DNA of 64,000 bases from Dactylonectria macrodidyma (lineage: Eukaryota > Ascomycota > Sordariomycetes > Hypocreales > Nectriaceae), in the NCBI GenBank assembly GCA_020744425.1, contig JAGMUV010000020.1, positions 1,054,001 through 1,118,000 on the forward strand, read 5' to 3'. The notes beneath the pieces were generated by a model. It had not been told where the DNA came from. It saw only the letters and a list, made by a program, of their open reading frames with translations, and did not search any database. How positions within the stretch are numbered: the first letter of the stretch is position 1; each line of letters starts with the position of its first letter. Of this stretch, positions 11,566 through 23,557 are shown one piece after another. A program made the translations under genes and the position numbers.

Positions 11566-12141
11566 TTAATCAAGGTAGACATTAATGGTGATTGGCACAT
11601 TGAAATCCAAGTCACCAATGCAGATTTGGAACTAGAAATATCTTTGTGAGAACCTGAGATGGGGCCGGTGAGATGTCGAGGCCACTTACCCCGTTGTTGT
11701 TGTTGCAGCAAATGACAGTCTGCTCGCATGCCGTTGTGTTCTGGCAGATCTGGCCTGTAGAGACTCGTCAGCCTCTCCCTATTTGGCTAGGTGAAAGTAA
11801 GATCACCCACCCCCTTTCCCATCGCTGGTACAGCAGTACGGATTGCCTGCAGAGCAAAGGCTCGTCTGCTGGGTGAAACCACTAGGCGCGCAACCCTTGT
11901 TGTTGTTTTTTCCTCCTGAAATAGCAATTTCCCGCCACGTTAGCCTCCTGAAAAAAAAAATTTAACCCTGGTCAAACTTACCCTTGGACTTGGGGGCTTT
12001 GGCTGGCCACCGAGGGAATGGAATGTCCCCGGGACCTGGCATTCTAGGCTCAAGAGCCTGACGCTTGGCCTCTGGCTCTGCGGGGGATGCCACAGCCGCC
12101 TGCAAGAAGACAAGGCCGTACAAGATAGCAGAAGAGTGCAT
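11566..12141 (-). CDS. Hydrophobin-like small secreted cysteine-rich protein (four exons)
   Basis: Found by splicing: exons 12141-11982, 11915-11811, 11754-11690 and 11631-11566 join in frame to 131 aa; no single exon stands out alone. A signal peptide (MHSSAILYGLVFLQAAVAS) is followed by a Kex2-like KR at 26-27. The mature part has cysteines at 62, 74, 81-82, 92, 98, 104-105 and 114. The last eight give the hydrophobin order C-CC-C-C-CC-C, with YCC and ICC pairs and one possible N-glycosylation site (NTT, 94). Cys62 is extra and the third-to-fourth cysteine loop is only nine residues, short for class I. Hydrophobins are secreted and assemble into water-repellent films on hyphae and spores. 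A second hydrophobin starts 943 bp away on the other strand. Expression is not shown. Confidence 0.75.
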
Positions 12142-13083
12142 AATGGCGGTTTGATTGCACGAGTGGTAGCTAGATAAAGCTAGTTGTAGAGAGTGAAAAT
12201 GAAAAGATTGAGGGTTCTACAAGATAGAGCGAGAAGAGGTCAAGAATGCTTAAGAGTTTGCAGATGTAAGAAATCTCAAGGGGAAACGGGCGCTAGTTAT
12301 TTGAACGACGATTTCCTCCCAAGCCTCGTGTTTGTTATTCAGGGCACATAGTAGCATACAAGTTAGGAGTTACTAACGGCTGAGGATTAATGGTCTGTAA
12401 AATCTTGTGCCCTTCTAAATTGTTGAACGCCTCCAAAACGTTGAATACTACGCGCAATACGTTGAATTCATCCAATTGTAGGCTGATGACTTCACTATAC
12501 ATCATTTTTTTGTCGTTTCTCAGTGGTCGATTCTCAAGCATCCGTGCTTGGCGTGAACACACATCGGACCATCGGTGATAGGCGAACTCATCATACGTAT
12601 GCCTCGACGTTATTATGATCTCATCGTCGTGGTTTTTCGAGCTCTCAGCTGATGCCAAGTCAGCCTCGACACATCCAGACCGCGCCTAGATGCCGCCTCT
12701 CATCTTTCTCGTCATTGTGTTTTACTAATTAGATCAACATGTTGGGTTAGATGGCAAAACGAGCTTTCAGCTTCACCTTGAACGCGTTGAGAGTGATGTC
12801 ACAAGGCGAAAATGAGTTCAATAGTTTCAAACCTCAAGTCTAGAAATGGAGAAGGCCACGTTAGGAACTGGTCCCCAAGAGTCTTGGACCAAATTTGCAT
12901 CTGTCAACATTGAGAAAGACGCACAAGAGTTCTCAGCAGGAAAAGGTATAAGAATTACAGTTCCCTTCCACGTTCAACGATTCTCATCACTCCCAGACAT
13001 CATATTCAATAAGCACCTCGTCCAATACATTCCAGTCCATCATTCACTCTCGTTTTTAAGATCAAAAATCTTCAGCAATCAAC
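12142..13083. promoter_or_regulatory. Divergent promoter region of the two hydrophobin genes
   Basis: The 942 bp between the start codons contains no supported gene; the minus-strand frame 12335-12658 lacks any domain. A TATA-like GGTATAAGAA lies at 12945-12954, about 135 bp before the plus-strand hydrophobin ATG, followed by a pyrimidine-rich leader. Confidence 0.5.
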
Positions 13084-13513
13084 ATGCAGGTCACCTCCAT
13101 CCTCGCTATTCTCCTCACTGCCACCGGCGCTCTCGCTGCTCCCGGAGGCAACAAGCCTGTCAAGCCTAAGAAGCCGGCTCCCCCCGCTATCGTCAAGCAA
13201 AGCATCAGCTGCAGCAGTGGCGCCCCTTACTGCTGCACTGCTGAGTCTGCTGGCGGCAGTGACTCATTCGCATCTGGCAGCGGCGATGTCTACTTCAAGT
13301 GCTCTGACTTGACCGACAAGTGCAACAGCATCCAAGTCTGCTGCAACAACAACGTAAGTTACCTGATACGCGAATAGCTTCGGTCGTCTCTGGCCGTTCC
13401 CGGACCTGACAGGTCGTCTCCCCAAAGACTGCCACGCTAACCACCTGATGTAGGGAGATAAAGCCAAGCAGATCTGTGCCGCTTTTGGCAGCGCCAAGGT
13501 CGAATTCGACTAA
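13084..13513 (+). CDS. Hydrophobin (class I-type cysteine spacing)
   Basis: Two exons (13084-13353, 13454-13513) give 109 aa. The signal peptide MQVTSILAILLTATGALA is followed by a Lys/Pro-rich spacer (residues 21-37) and eight cysteines at 43, 50-51, 73, 80, 86-87 and 98. The spacing is C-6-CC-21-C-6-C-5-CC-10-C, which is the hydrophobin signature. The intron falls just after CCNNN and ends TGATGTAG. The product would be secreted and coat hyphae, conidia or fruiting structures. The start has a normal context after a pyrimidine-rich leader. It is divergent from the hydrophobin-like gene at 11566-12141; the YCC/CCNNN sequence shared by both suggests paralogy. Confidence 0.9.
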
Positions 13514-16435
13514 ACTCCCTTACCGGAGCTCGTGGTTCTTTTGGCCGTTCTCTGGGTCCAGAGTCTAGACTCGTGGGGCGCGCTAGGAAAAGCTTGTCGA
13601 CCACATCGGGCTTACTGTGGTGTAGCGGATTGGGCACGTACGAAATTGGATAGGCAGTGGAGGAATGTATTGGGTTCTCTTCTCTTCTCCGAGTTTCAGG
13701 ATCAGGTGATTGGGATGGCTCTTGTTTTAAGAACCAGCTATGGATCATCCTCGACCTACCCACACTCTTTACACATATACTAGGTTGGGGCATATTCAGG
13801 TTGACTGCAGTTTACCTTAATAAACCAAAACACTCCTTCTGATTTAAGCTTCCTACCAGTGAGATTCCTGTGTCCTAGCTTAATTGCGCCCTCCAAAGAG
13901 AGCAACATCCCTAGATTAGGATTGCCTGCCTGATAATTGCTGTATGGCCAATAAAGTCCATCAGGACTCAGATGATCTAGTGTTTATGAAGCTCTGAGAG
14001 GTGGGGTAGGAGTTCCTTAAGGCAGCTCTCATTATAAATGACCTGGTTGATAAGGAGTAGCACCGAGGCGCCAAGAACACGGTCGTATTCGATCGTTAAG
14101 GCGGTGCAAGGACTCGTGCTGTCGCGGAGTGTCTCTTGCGCTGCGTCGACATGTCTGCACTTTGTTTCACTCTAGCGCCACTAATGGTGGCTCCGCACCT
14201 CGGAGTGGATACGTTGTGTAACCATCACGCCTTTCTAGGCATCTAAGATTTTCTCAAAGATCTCGGTGGTAAACATAATGTTTGGGTTCTGCCTTATGTA
14301 TGCGAGATCGCACTTCAAATACTGGAGATAATCTCCCGTTGCATGTAGCGAAGTCTTGGCAAGTGAGACTAGATATGTGCTGTCAAATTCCGGCTGTGAT
14401 GGGAAGACTTGGTTTATATACGGAGAACAGGGGAGCCAAAGGGAATGATGCCATTAAGGCAAATAGTGCCTGTTTCGGTGCTTGTTTGATATTTAATAAA
14501 GTAATTGGTGTATCCTCCTGTGGGACAGCTATAAAACTAGTCATTAACGCGGCCTGGCAGACAGAAGTTGTTACATCCAAATAAGTCGTTCCCGCCTGCT
14601 GGTATAAAACTCAACCCCTTTACCAACGCTGTCTGAGAAGATTACTTGGTGGTTACCTAGCAGGCTCGCTTGATGTTACTTGGATTTCTTAATTATGTCC
14701 TTATCGCGATATTCGTTACTTGCTCATATACCCGTTTCTATATTTATGGACATATCTTAGCTATCAGAATTCCTTTAATTTTACCTTCTTCGTTACAGTC
14801 TAGTTTTTAGAGGGTTTACTGCTCCTTTTTACCCCTTGGTGTTTTGACTGTGTGCTAGCGGCAATTCGCCGTCGATAGAGCAGATGGCATTTACAAGTTA
14901 CCCTACAGTACTGGCAATACTTAAATTTACTATTATAGTACGAGGCTTAACGTGGGCTTAAAACTTTTGCTGTACTTACTTTGGTGTCAATTCTTCCTGG
15001 TCGATCAGTGTTTATGAGTAATGAAGATGTAACTTCAGCTTCGTGTTCATAATCTGGGTGTCCTAGGCACCCCCACAGTTGGATCCTTATTTTGGTTTTT
15101 ATGAAATTGGGTGCTTTAATTTTTTTTTTTTTAAAAAAAAAAAGAGAGCCACCTCCTCACGTCGCAGACATTAACGTGCAAAAAGATGAGCGCAAGAACT
15201 GTCATGTTCACCGAGTCATCAATTGAGGAAGGAAAATGAATAGCCACGAAGCGCGTCAACCACACGCCTGGTCGGCTTTGAGCAGTGATTCTGTTCCTGG
15301 CGCAGGTCGTTCAGGGTAGCAGAATATGATTCTAGGTTTTGAGGCCCGCGAATTGTCTACAGATTGACAAGAAATCACCCCCATGAGCCAAACAAGCCGG
15401 GCAGACTTTCGCTGCTGGCCTAAAAATATTTATCCTCGTACTAAATACGCCCCACAAGCAGTTTTTCACAATATCAATTGATGACATTAAACCACATGAG
15501 AATATCTCCGAGCACACGCCGATGGCAGAGTGTTGAACGCAATTTACAAGCAAGGGCTCTGCTATGCTTCTGCTCTGGATGAGCAGGATAGAAGGCGATA
15601 TCCCACTTGAGGCGAGTGAACGTAGACTTAAGAAGTTGGTACTTAGAGCCCGAACTAATCTTTTGCCTACGGGGACGGGGACACGGGTTGTTAGTTCATC
15701 CGCTCAATCTGGTGGAACGGAGCTGATTCGCGGCAGTCGTTCTAGACCCATACCACTCCGCAACTGTTCCAGGACATGCTTAAATCCGCAGACTCGGTTC
15801 GGAGTTGACGCTGCGGATACAATTCAGCGAGATGGCTTTCCGGACTAAAGCTGAGAGACCCATGTGGATGGGACCCGCTAGGTAACTCACACGGAGGAAA
15901 TTGAGTCTTGGCAGTCTTTCTAAACAAGCAACTTCTGTTTTCGTTGTGGTTGCCAAATTTTCTCCACGTTTTTCTACTCTCAAAACCTTTCCGTCTGCAG
16001 AAACTAGGCGATAGACACATCACGGCTCGTCAGCTTTTTCATGTCAGTTAGGCAACACTGCTCCCTTGTTAGATCGTTTACAAAGGCTGGGTCCGTATGG
16101 AGCGCCAGAGTGTGGGCATGAGTCCAACGGAAAACACCAAAGCAATACGTTCGCCCAGGCATCTATGCCACGATAAAATGCAGTCAGCTTCGGCTGATGC
16201 CACGTGATATAAGCGCATGCGGTGTTGCTTTCCGGATTCAAGAAGAACTCCCGTTGAGTAGTCGTATGGGGCGAACTGAGTTGGTGGCGAAGCGGATCGT
16301 GTTCAAGGAGAAGTCTTGGAAAATCAGAGTTCTTCTTATGATCTTGATGCATAGAAACCAGACTTGTACACCGTCAACCTGATGTCGGTGATTTTACGTT
16401 CATTCACATTATTATCTCAATAAAACGAGAGTGCA
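13514..16435. other. Gene-free stretch
   Basis: Nearly 3 kb with only short unsupported frames. A 13-T run directly followed by 11 A (15120-15143) stands out. No tRNA, transposase or exon chain could be recognised. Confidence 0.5.
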
Positions 16436-16733
16436 TCCGCGGGTGGCCGAACCGGAGGCCCGCGGGGCCCGGATGGAGACAGACCCACATGTAGCATGAT
16501 GACGAACCCCGTTGAAGACGGACAGGGATGTAATAGGACAGGGACCGTCGGAGCAATCATTGCGATCTGACGACGAATGTTATGCCGTTAAAGGGATGCA
16601 TGCCAAGTGTTCCGCGGCGACCCGAACTCGCTTAACCCTCTCATAATCAAGCGGTGCTTTTTTGTTCGCGGTCGAAGCTCCGCCAACCCTCTCAAGCGAG
16701 AGGAGGACCGCGGATTGCGGGTTGCGGATTGCG
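16436..16733. promoter_or_regulatory. CCGCGG/CGG-rich upstream region of the first PDR transporter
   Basis: Three CCGCGG cores occur within 280 bp: TCCGCGGG (16436), TCCGCGGC (16611) and ACCGCGGA (16707). The last opens a run in which GCGGATT, GCGGGTT and GCGGATT repeat every 7 bp (to 16733). TCCGCGGA is the yeast pleiotropic drug response element bound by the Zn2Cys6 factors Pdr1/Pdr3; CGG triplets are general Zn2Cys6 half-sites. The sites lie 150-450 bp before the ABC start codon. Binding is inferred. Confidence 0.5.
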
Positions 16734-16879
16734 TCATTGTCAGGCTACTACTTAAGTCGTTGAGCTTCATGGCTGTCGCTAAAATATCTCCTGATTCAGA
16801 CGAGTTTGTATCCTCACATCAAGTAAAACATCTTTCCAGACTCTGAATTGTCGAACTTGCGGCCAAACCACCGGTAACC

Positions 16880-19800
16880 ATGGCCGCTTCGGAGAAGAAT
16901 GGGTTGGGCGACCTCTCAAGCCTGCCCATTGAAGAAGATGACGGCCAGCGAAACCAAGAAGTATTTACCTCGTCATCCCGCGCCAGCACTAAAGCAAACG
17001 ACGACAACTACGACGGATCCAGGCACGAGACTGGGGAGCCGGACATGAACACGGAAATCGAGCAGCTCGCTCGGCAGCTCACCAAGGCCTCGGCAACATT
17101 CGACACAGAGTTGCACGCCTTCAACCCGCAGCCGGGCACTCAATTGGATCCCGGGTCAACCAACTTCGACGCTCGCGCGTGGGTAAAGGCGCTGGTCAAG
17201 CTTACGGAATCGGACCCTGGCACTGCGCCTCCTCGAAGTCTCGGCGTTGCTTTTCAGAAACTTGACGTCTATGGATGGGGCAGCGGCGCTGAGCACCAAA
17301 AGAGCGTTCTAGACTACCCTCTGGATCTCGTGTCTTCGTTGGTTGGCTTGTTTGGAGGAAACCGAAACAAAAGGCGGATTGATATCCTTCGCAACTTTGA
17401 GGGTGTTGTTGAGCAAGGCGAGTTGTTGCTGGTTTTGGGACCGCCGGGTTCTGGATGCTCTACTCTCCTCAAGACCATTGCAGGAGAGACTGCTGGTCTC
17501 GAAGTCAGTCCCGACTCGTATATAAACTTTCGAGGTAACTAGCTCTATGCTGTCTCTATGGGAGAGGCCGCATGCTAACCTTATTCAGGCATCGACGAGA
17601 GTCACATCCGCAAAACTTATCGAGGTGACGTTCTATACAATGCCGAAGTTGACAACCACCTCGCCCATCTGACCGTCGGCGAAACGCTCTCTTTCGCATC
17701 AAGCGCGCACTCAGTACGACACGTGCCCGGCAGCGTCAGCCGAGAAGAAGCTGACAAGATGATGCGCGACGTCATGATGGCCATCTTCGGCATCAGCCAC
17801 ACCGTTGACACTCGAGTGGGCGACGACTTCGTCCGAGGCGTTTCTGGCGGAGAACGCAAGCGCGTCTCCATTGCTGAGGCGGCATTGACGGGAGCGAAGC
17901 TTCAGTGCTGGGACAACACTACCCGCGGCCTGGACAGTGGCAACGCAATCAACTTTTGCAAGAACTTGAGGTTGCAAGCTGATTTGCTCGGGGTTGCTGG
18001 TGCGGTTGCGATCTATCAGGCACCTCAGTCTGCGTATGATGTAAGTACCATGCCAACGGATGGTGGATAGAGACTAATTAACTATAGCTGTTTGACCGTG
18101 TGACTGTGTTGTACGAAGGAAGACAGATCTTCTTCGGCAAGGCAACAGAAGCCAAGCGGTATTTCGAAGAGTTGGGCTTCATCTGTAAGCGAGCGAGAAC
18201 TTCTTCCGACCTTCATACAAATACCAATACTAATCCCATACAGGTCCTGACAGACAGACAACGCCCGACTTCTTGACCTCGATGACAAGCCCCCAAGAAC
18301 GCCAAATCAGGCCCGGTTGGGAAGCCAATGCCCCTAGAACCCCCGACGAGTTTGCAGAGCGATGGCGCACCAGCGAGCAACGAAAGGTTCTCCTCCGAGA
18401 ACTAGGCGACTACGAGAAGAATCACCCCCCGCAAGAGCGTCTGGCTGAGTACAAGGAGTCCCGTCGCGCCGAGCAGTTCAAGCGCCAGAGGACAAATTCT
18501 CCCTACACCATCTCGTACACCCGACAGGTCTCGCTCACGCTCTGGCGCAGCTGGAGGAGATTGTTGGCTGACCCCGGATTTACGATTGCTTCTCTAATGT
18601 TCAACCTCGTCATGGCTCTTGTACTAGGCAGCTTGTTCATCAATCTCAAGCCGGATTCGTCGAGCTTCTATTATCGAGGCGGTCTGATCTTCTTCTCTCT
18701 GCTATTTAATGCCTTCGCCAGTCAACTCGAGGTATGAAACTTTATCATTTCTAACTAAGAGCGTTCCTAATATTTCGCAGGTCCTAACGGTCTATATTGA
18801 ACGACCTGTCGTAGAGAAGCAAAATCGCTACGCCTTCTACCACCAGTCGGCTCAAGCAATCGCGAGCTACGTCATCGACTTGCCCTATAAAACAGTCAAC
18901 ATGTTCATTTTCAACATCGTCATTTACTTCATGGCCCATCTCCGCAGAGAACCAGGACCCTTCTTCTTCTTTTGCCTAACTACGTACCTTACCACACTAG
19001 TCATGTCGTCGCTCTACCGCACGCTCGCCTGCCTCACGCGTACATCCCACCAAGCCATGGTGCCGGCAGCGATTCTGAGTCTTGGGCTTATGATTTACAC
19101 TGGCTTCACTATCCCTACTCACTACATGCTCGGCTGGTCGAGGTGGATGAACTATATCAATCCCCTTGCCTATGCTTTTGAGGCTCTGATGGCGAGCGAA
19201 TTTCACGGAAGAGAATTCCCTTGCGCACAAATTGTTCCTCAGGGTCCTGGTTACGAATCACTGCCCTCTTCGTCTCAGGTATGCGCGGTCGTTGGAGCGC
19301 AGGCTGGATCGTCAATGGTCAATGGAGATCGCTACATCAACTTGTCTTTCGGCTACTATCACGCCCACAAGTGGAGGCAAGTCACACCCCAAGACTGTTT
19401 GCTCGCCAAGACTCTGGACTAACCCTTCTCAGGAACATTGGCATTCTCTTCGTATTCCTCGCTGCTTTCTTCTTTGCCTACCTCGTCTCCGCCGAGTTTG
19501 CTAAACCACCAAAGAGTAGAGGTGAAGTGCTAGTTTTTCGCAAGGGTAAAATGCCACCCAAGGCAGACCAGAGTGGCAATGTCGACGTCGAATCTCAGAT
19601 CACTCGACCTGTTGTTGCTAGTAATACCGAGGGCAACCAAGGACACAGCGGTCTCACCGCCGGAGCTTCTGTGTTTCACTGGGAAGACCTGTGCTACGAT
19701 ATTCAAATTAAGGGCAAGGACCGTCGCATCCTAGATCATGTTGATGGCTGGGTCAAGCCTGGTGTTTCCACAGCACTGATGGTATGATACCTTGGGCTCA

Positions 19801-21873
19801 CCGGTCTACATGTACTAATTGAGATTAGGGAGTTTCCGGAGCTGGTAAAACGACCCTTCTCGACGTTCTTGCTACTAGAGTCACTATGGGCGTCGTCAGC
19901 GGCGACACCCACATCGACGGCCAGCCGACAGATGCATCCTTCCAACACAGAGTTGGCTACGTCCAGCAGCAAGACCTGCACCTTAACACTATGACGGTCC
20001 GAGAGGCCCTCGAGTTCAGTGCTATCCTCCGGCAGTCGGCAGAGATCCCCCGAGAGGAGAAGCTGCAGTACGTCGAGCATGTCATCGATATGCTCGACAT
20101 GCAGGAGTTCTCTGACGCTGTCATTGGCGTGCCTGGCGAAGGTCTTAACGTCGAGCAGCGAAAGCGACTTACTATTGGTGTTGAGTTGGCTGCTCGCCCG
20201 CAACTCTTGGTTTTCCTTGACGAACCTACTTCAGGTCTAGACTCGCAGACTTCGTGGGCTATTTGTGATCTGATCGAGAAGTTGACTGCAAGCGGCCAGG
20301 CAGTCCTCTGCACCATCCACCAGCCGTCAGCCATTCTATTCCAACGTTTCGACAGACTCCTTCTCTTGGCTCCAGGTGGCAAAACTGTCTACTTTGGAGG
20401 TACGTCTTGACCAGTCACCATCGGCTATAGATTTCACAACTAATGATGCTTAGATTTGGGCAAAGGATCGACTACCCTGCTTGAATATTTCGAAAGAAAC
20501 GGAGGCCCTGTGTGTCCTCCCGATGCCAACCCCGCAGAATACATGCTCGATATGATCCAGCCACCATCGGACGGTTCTGAAAGCACCGACTGGCACCATG
20601 TCTGGCGCAACTCTCCCGAGTACCGAGATGTCAAGAAGGAACTGGCTCGTCTGAATTCTCTCCCTATTTCCGAGTCCGCCGATGCCACGTCTCTAGAAGG
20701 CGACAAGTCCCAGCACCAGGAATTCGTCACTTCGTTTTCCACCCAGTTCTGGGAGGTCCTTGTTCGAACTTGGAAGCACTTTTGGAGGTCTCCAAACTAT
20801 ATTTGGTCCAAGACTGTTCTTGTTGTGATTTCTGTGAGTCATCACCTTCTTAGGCATGAGCGCGCAACTAACCATCGGGCAAGTCTTTGTATCTCGGCTT
20901 CAGCTTTAATGCCAACAACAGCATCCAGGGGCTGCAAAACCAGCTTTATGCCATCTTCATGTACCTTGTTCTCTTCGGCAACATCAACGAGCAAATCATG
21001 CCCATGTTTATACCTCAGCGAGCCCTCTATGAAGTGCGCGAAAGACCATCCAAGATTTACCGATGGACGAGTGAGTGCAATTTTCCCAAGGATCTTTCTG
21101 GGATTTCTTTTTAACTCACATTGAACTAGCCTATATTTTGTCCAACATTCTCGTCGAGATAGCCTGGAATACTCTTTTGGCTGCTGTCATGTACTTTTGC
21201 TGGTACTACCCTGTCGGCTTTGTGGAAAACACCTCGTCTGATGACCAGCAAATCCGCGGCTTCTTGATCTTCCTCTTCTTGTGGATGTTCATGATTTTTA
21301 CCAGCACATTCTCTCACTTCGCTATTACTTGGATCGAGACGGCTGAAGAGGCTGGAGTCTTGGCTACGCTGCTCTGGATGTTGTGCATTGCCTTTTGCGG
21401 GTAAGACTTCTTGGCCCTGATTACTTCCAGTGCCCTTCAACTAACAACTCAACAGAGTCGGCGTGCCTCCTTCGGATATTCCAAAGTTCTGGCAATTCAT
21501 GTACCACACCTCTCCAGGGACTTATCTTGTGGGCGGCATCATGTCCACTGCAGTCTATGGCTCAGAGGTGGTATGCGCCGACAACGAGATTCACAGTATG
21601 GCTGCTCCCGCAAATATGACCTGCGGTGATTTCATGGGCCCATTTGTCAAGGCCGCTGGTGGGCGACTCCTCAACCCTTCATCAACTGATGCCTGCAACT
21701 ACTGTGCACTCGCCTCGACAGAAGAGTTCTTGTCTAATTTCGACATATCGTATAACACTAGGTGGAGGGACTTTGGTCTCCTTTGGGCTTACATCCTCTT
21801 CAACATCGTTGGTGCCCTTGGTTTGTACTGGGTGTTCAGGGTGCCTAAGGGCAAGGGTGTAAAGCGAAATTGA
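16880..21873 (+). CDS. PDR-type ABC-G transporter, full size
   Basis: Eleven exons (16880-17534, 17589-18040, 18088-18184, 18244-18731, 18781-19376, 19433-19781, 19829-20399, 20454-20833, 20884-21070, 21130-21400, 21456-21873) give 1487 aa, normal for the family. Domain order is NBD1-TMD1-NBD2-TMD2. NBD1 has Walker A GPPGSGCS (187-194, Cys replacing Lys, as usual in fungal PDR proteins) and signature [11 protein letters not shown]2 has [16 protein letters not shown] and [10 protein letters not shown]. It is a plasma-membrane pump that would export drugs, plant defence compounds or fungal metabolites. The fifth intron (19377-19432) is GC-AG, with GCAAGT after TGGAG; it is required to keep frame. 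Upstream CCGCGG/CGG elements suggest Zn2Cys6 control. It ends 120 bp from the convergent NmrA-like gene. Substrate unknown. Confidence 0.95.
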
Positions 21874-21993
21874 TTAAGGGGGGTGAAGGGGGTGGGAGGT
21901 GATCACTTCGGCAACGTCCGTGTATAATATTTCATTCTCAACACTAGACTACTTAGGGAGGAAGCGAGGTCCAAAGCTATCCATAATTAGAAT

Positions 21994-23022
21994 TCAATCA
22001 TCGCTCACCATACTAGCAATCTGAGGCGACAACTCCTTGGGCGCCGGGACTTCCAGCAGCTTCTCCCGGCCCACCGATCGAAGATATTCCTCATAGCTTG
22101 GTCGCTTCAACCTCGTCTTGAGCTGAGCCGGAGTAATGACACCCTCAATACCGGTAGTGTATCCGTAATCGGCGACAAAGGCCGCTGCTTCAAGGTACCC
22201 GAGGGGCACACCGAACTGTTCATGCATTGTCTGCATGGGCATTTGAACGAATTCGGCATCCTCTCCCGAGATCTTGGACCAGACCTCAATAGCCTCTGCA
22301 ATGCTGATATCGTCGTCGTAGGCGAGAAGCTTGGTGCCAGGCTCCTCGTCTTCGATCAGAGCGCGGACATAGTGGCCGGTGGACTCCCCAGCATCGATGA
22401 TGACGAACTGTAGTTCCTTAGGGGCTGGGAGGACCAATGCGTACTTTCCATTCTCTGGGTTGCGCTGGGGCAGAAGAAATGGGTTCGTGTAGTAACCCCC
22501 AATGTAGATGAAAGACGACTTCTTGGCAAGCTGGGGCAGTTCGTTTTCGACAAATTCGACAGCAGCGGCCTTGGCCTCCCAATGAAGGGCCTTGGCGTAC
22601 TTGCCCTCCGAGGCTTTCTTGATGGAAGTAAAGGCAGAGTACACATATCGTTCGAGACCCGGGACCTTGGAAGCGGCAGTTGCTGCATTGTTAGCAAGCT
22701 GCAGCTCCTCTTCATACGCGATTTGAGAACTGGTGGCCTCATCTGCGCCGGTCGCTAGGGATGCCTGGGTGATTTCCACAAAGGTCGTGTTCACAAAGAT
22801 GGCGGTGGCGTCTTGGAAGGCTCTCGAAAGCGATTCGACGTCCTTGAGTTCAGCTTGGACAAGCTCGACGCCGAGTTCAGCAAGCACCTTTGCCTTGTCC
22901 GAGGTTGGATCGCGAGTAATGCAACGCACATGCCAGCCAGGGAGGTTCAGGAAGACCTTAGCAACGGAAGAGCCTTGGGTTCCGGTTGCGCCGACGATGG
23001 CGATGATTTTTGAGGGGGCCAT
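21994..23022 (-). CDS. NmrA-like family NAD(P)-binding protein
   Basis: A single exon of 342 aa begins MAPSKIIAIVGATGTQGSSV. The glycine-rich GATGTQG (residues 11-17) is the dinucleotide-binding loop, with a following RDP typical of NmrA/HSCARG proteins. The rest reads as an atypical SDR fold (VYSAFTSIKKAS, IGGYYTNPF), and there is no classical YxxxK triad. Family members are redox-sensing regulators that bind GATA factors, or act as reductases of the isoflavone-reductase type; the sequence does not decide between these. It is divergent from the bZIP gene (536 bp between start codons) and convergent with the ABC transporter, so it sits inside the efflux block. Length and start are normal. Confidence 0.88.
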   Translation of the reverse strand: MAPSKIIAIVGATGTQGSSVAKVFLNLPGWHVRCITRDPTSDKAKVLAELGVELVQAELKDVESLSRAFQDATAIFVNTTFVEITQASLATGADEATSSQIAYEEELQLANNAATAASKVPGLERYVYSAFTSIKKASEGKYAKALHWEAKAAAVEFVENELPQLAKKSSFIYIGGYYTNPFLLPQRNPENGKYALVLPAPKELQFVIIDAGESTGHYVRALIEDEEPGTKLLAYDDDISIAEAIEVWSKISGEDAEFVQMPMQTMHEQFGVPLGYLEAAAFVADYGYTTGIEGVITPAQLKTRLKRPSYEEYLRSVGREKLLEVPAPKELSPQIASMVSDD

Positions 23023-23557
23023 GTTGATTTGAGATGAAAGTTGTAAGATTTGCCCGCAGGAATTGAATGTTCAGGTGTTGAAGGGTGAGTAATAGAGGTA
23101 AATATAGACACTGACTTCCAGAGAGATAACCAGATGGCAAGCCAGTATTTATAACCATTTACACGACAATGTTTGGCTCTATGATAACGCCCATTTTATT
23201 ATATTGATATAAGTGGTCTCTCATGACTTCATCCATAATCAGGCCCAATGCCATTGCAGGTGAAATCACGGATAAGGAATAGACGGCTTACGCTCTTCTC
23301 GCACTCTGATTGGCTCTCAACCCGTAAGCCAAAGTCGCCATCCAGGATGGGAGTAAGCCAGCTCCGCACTTGGTTGGCGGACTTGTCCCATGACCGGGAT
23401 CAATTATGTGGGCACGCCATCGGACGAAACGACGCCTTGTGAGGCTGCTTACACATCAATTACCAGCTGGTCTCATCAACAAACGTAATCGAGTCACTGT
23501 ATCCCCAGATCGCATTTCTCCGTACCAAGAGTCCACCCCTACTGCAAGGACGCAATC
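23023..23557. promoter_or_regulatory. Divergent promoter region, NmrA-like / bZIP
   Basis: The 535 bp between two start codons holds an AT-rich part (about 23140-23240) nearer the NmrA-like gene. No binding site could be assigned with confidence. Confidence 0.4.

Noticed and set aside
12335..12658. 107-aa frame between the hydrophobin genes
   Set aside because: It has no recognisable sequence and lies in the shared promoter region.
15120..15143. T13-A11 run as a transposon tail
   Set aside because: No target duplication or transposase-like sequence nearby; a simple homopolymer pair is enough.
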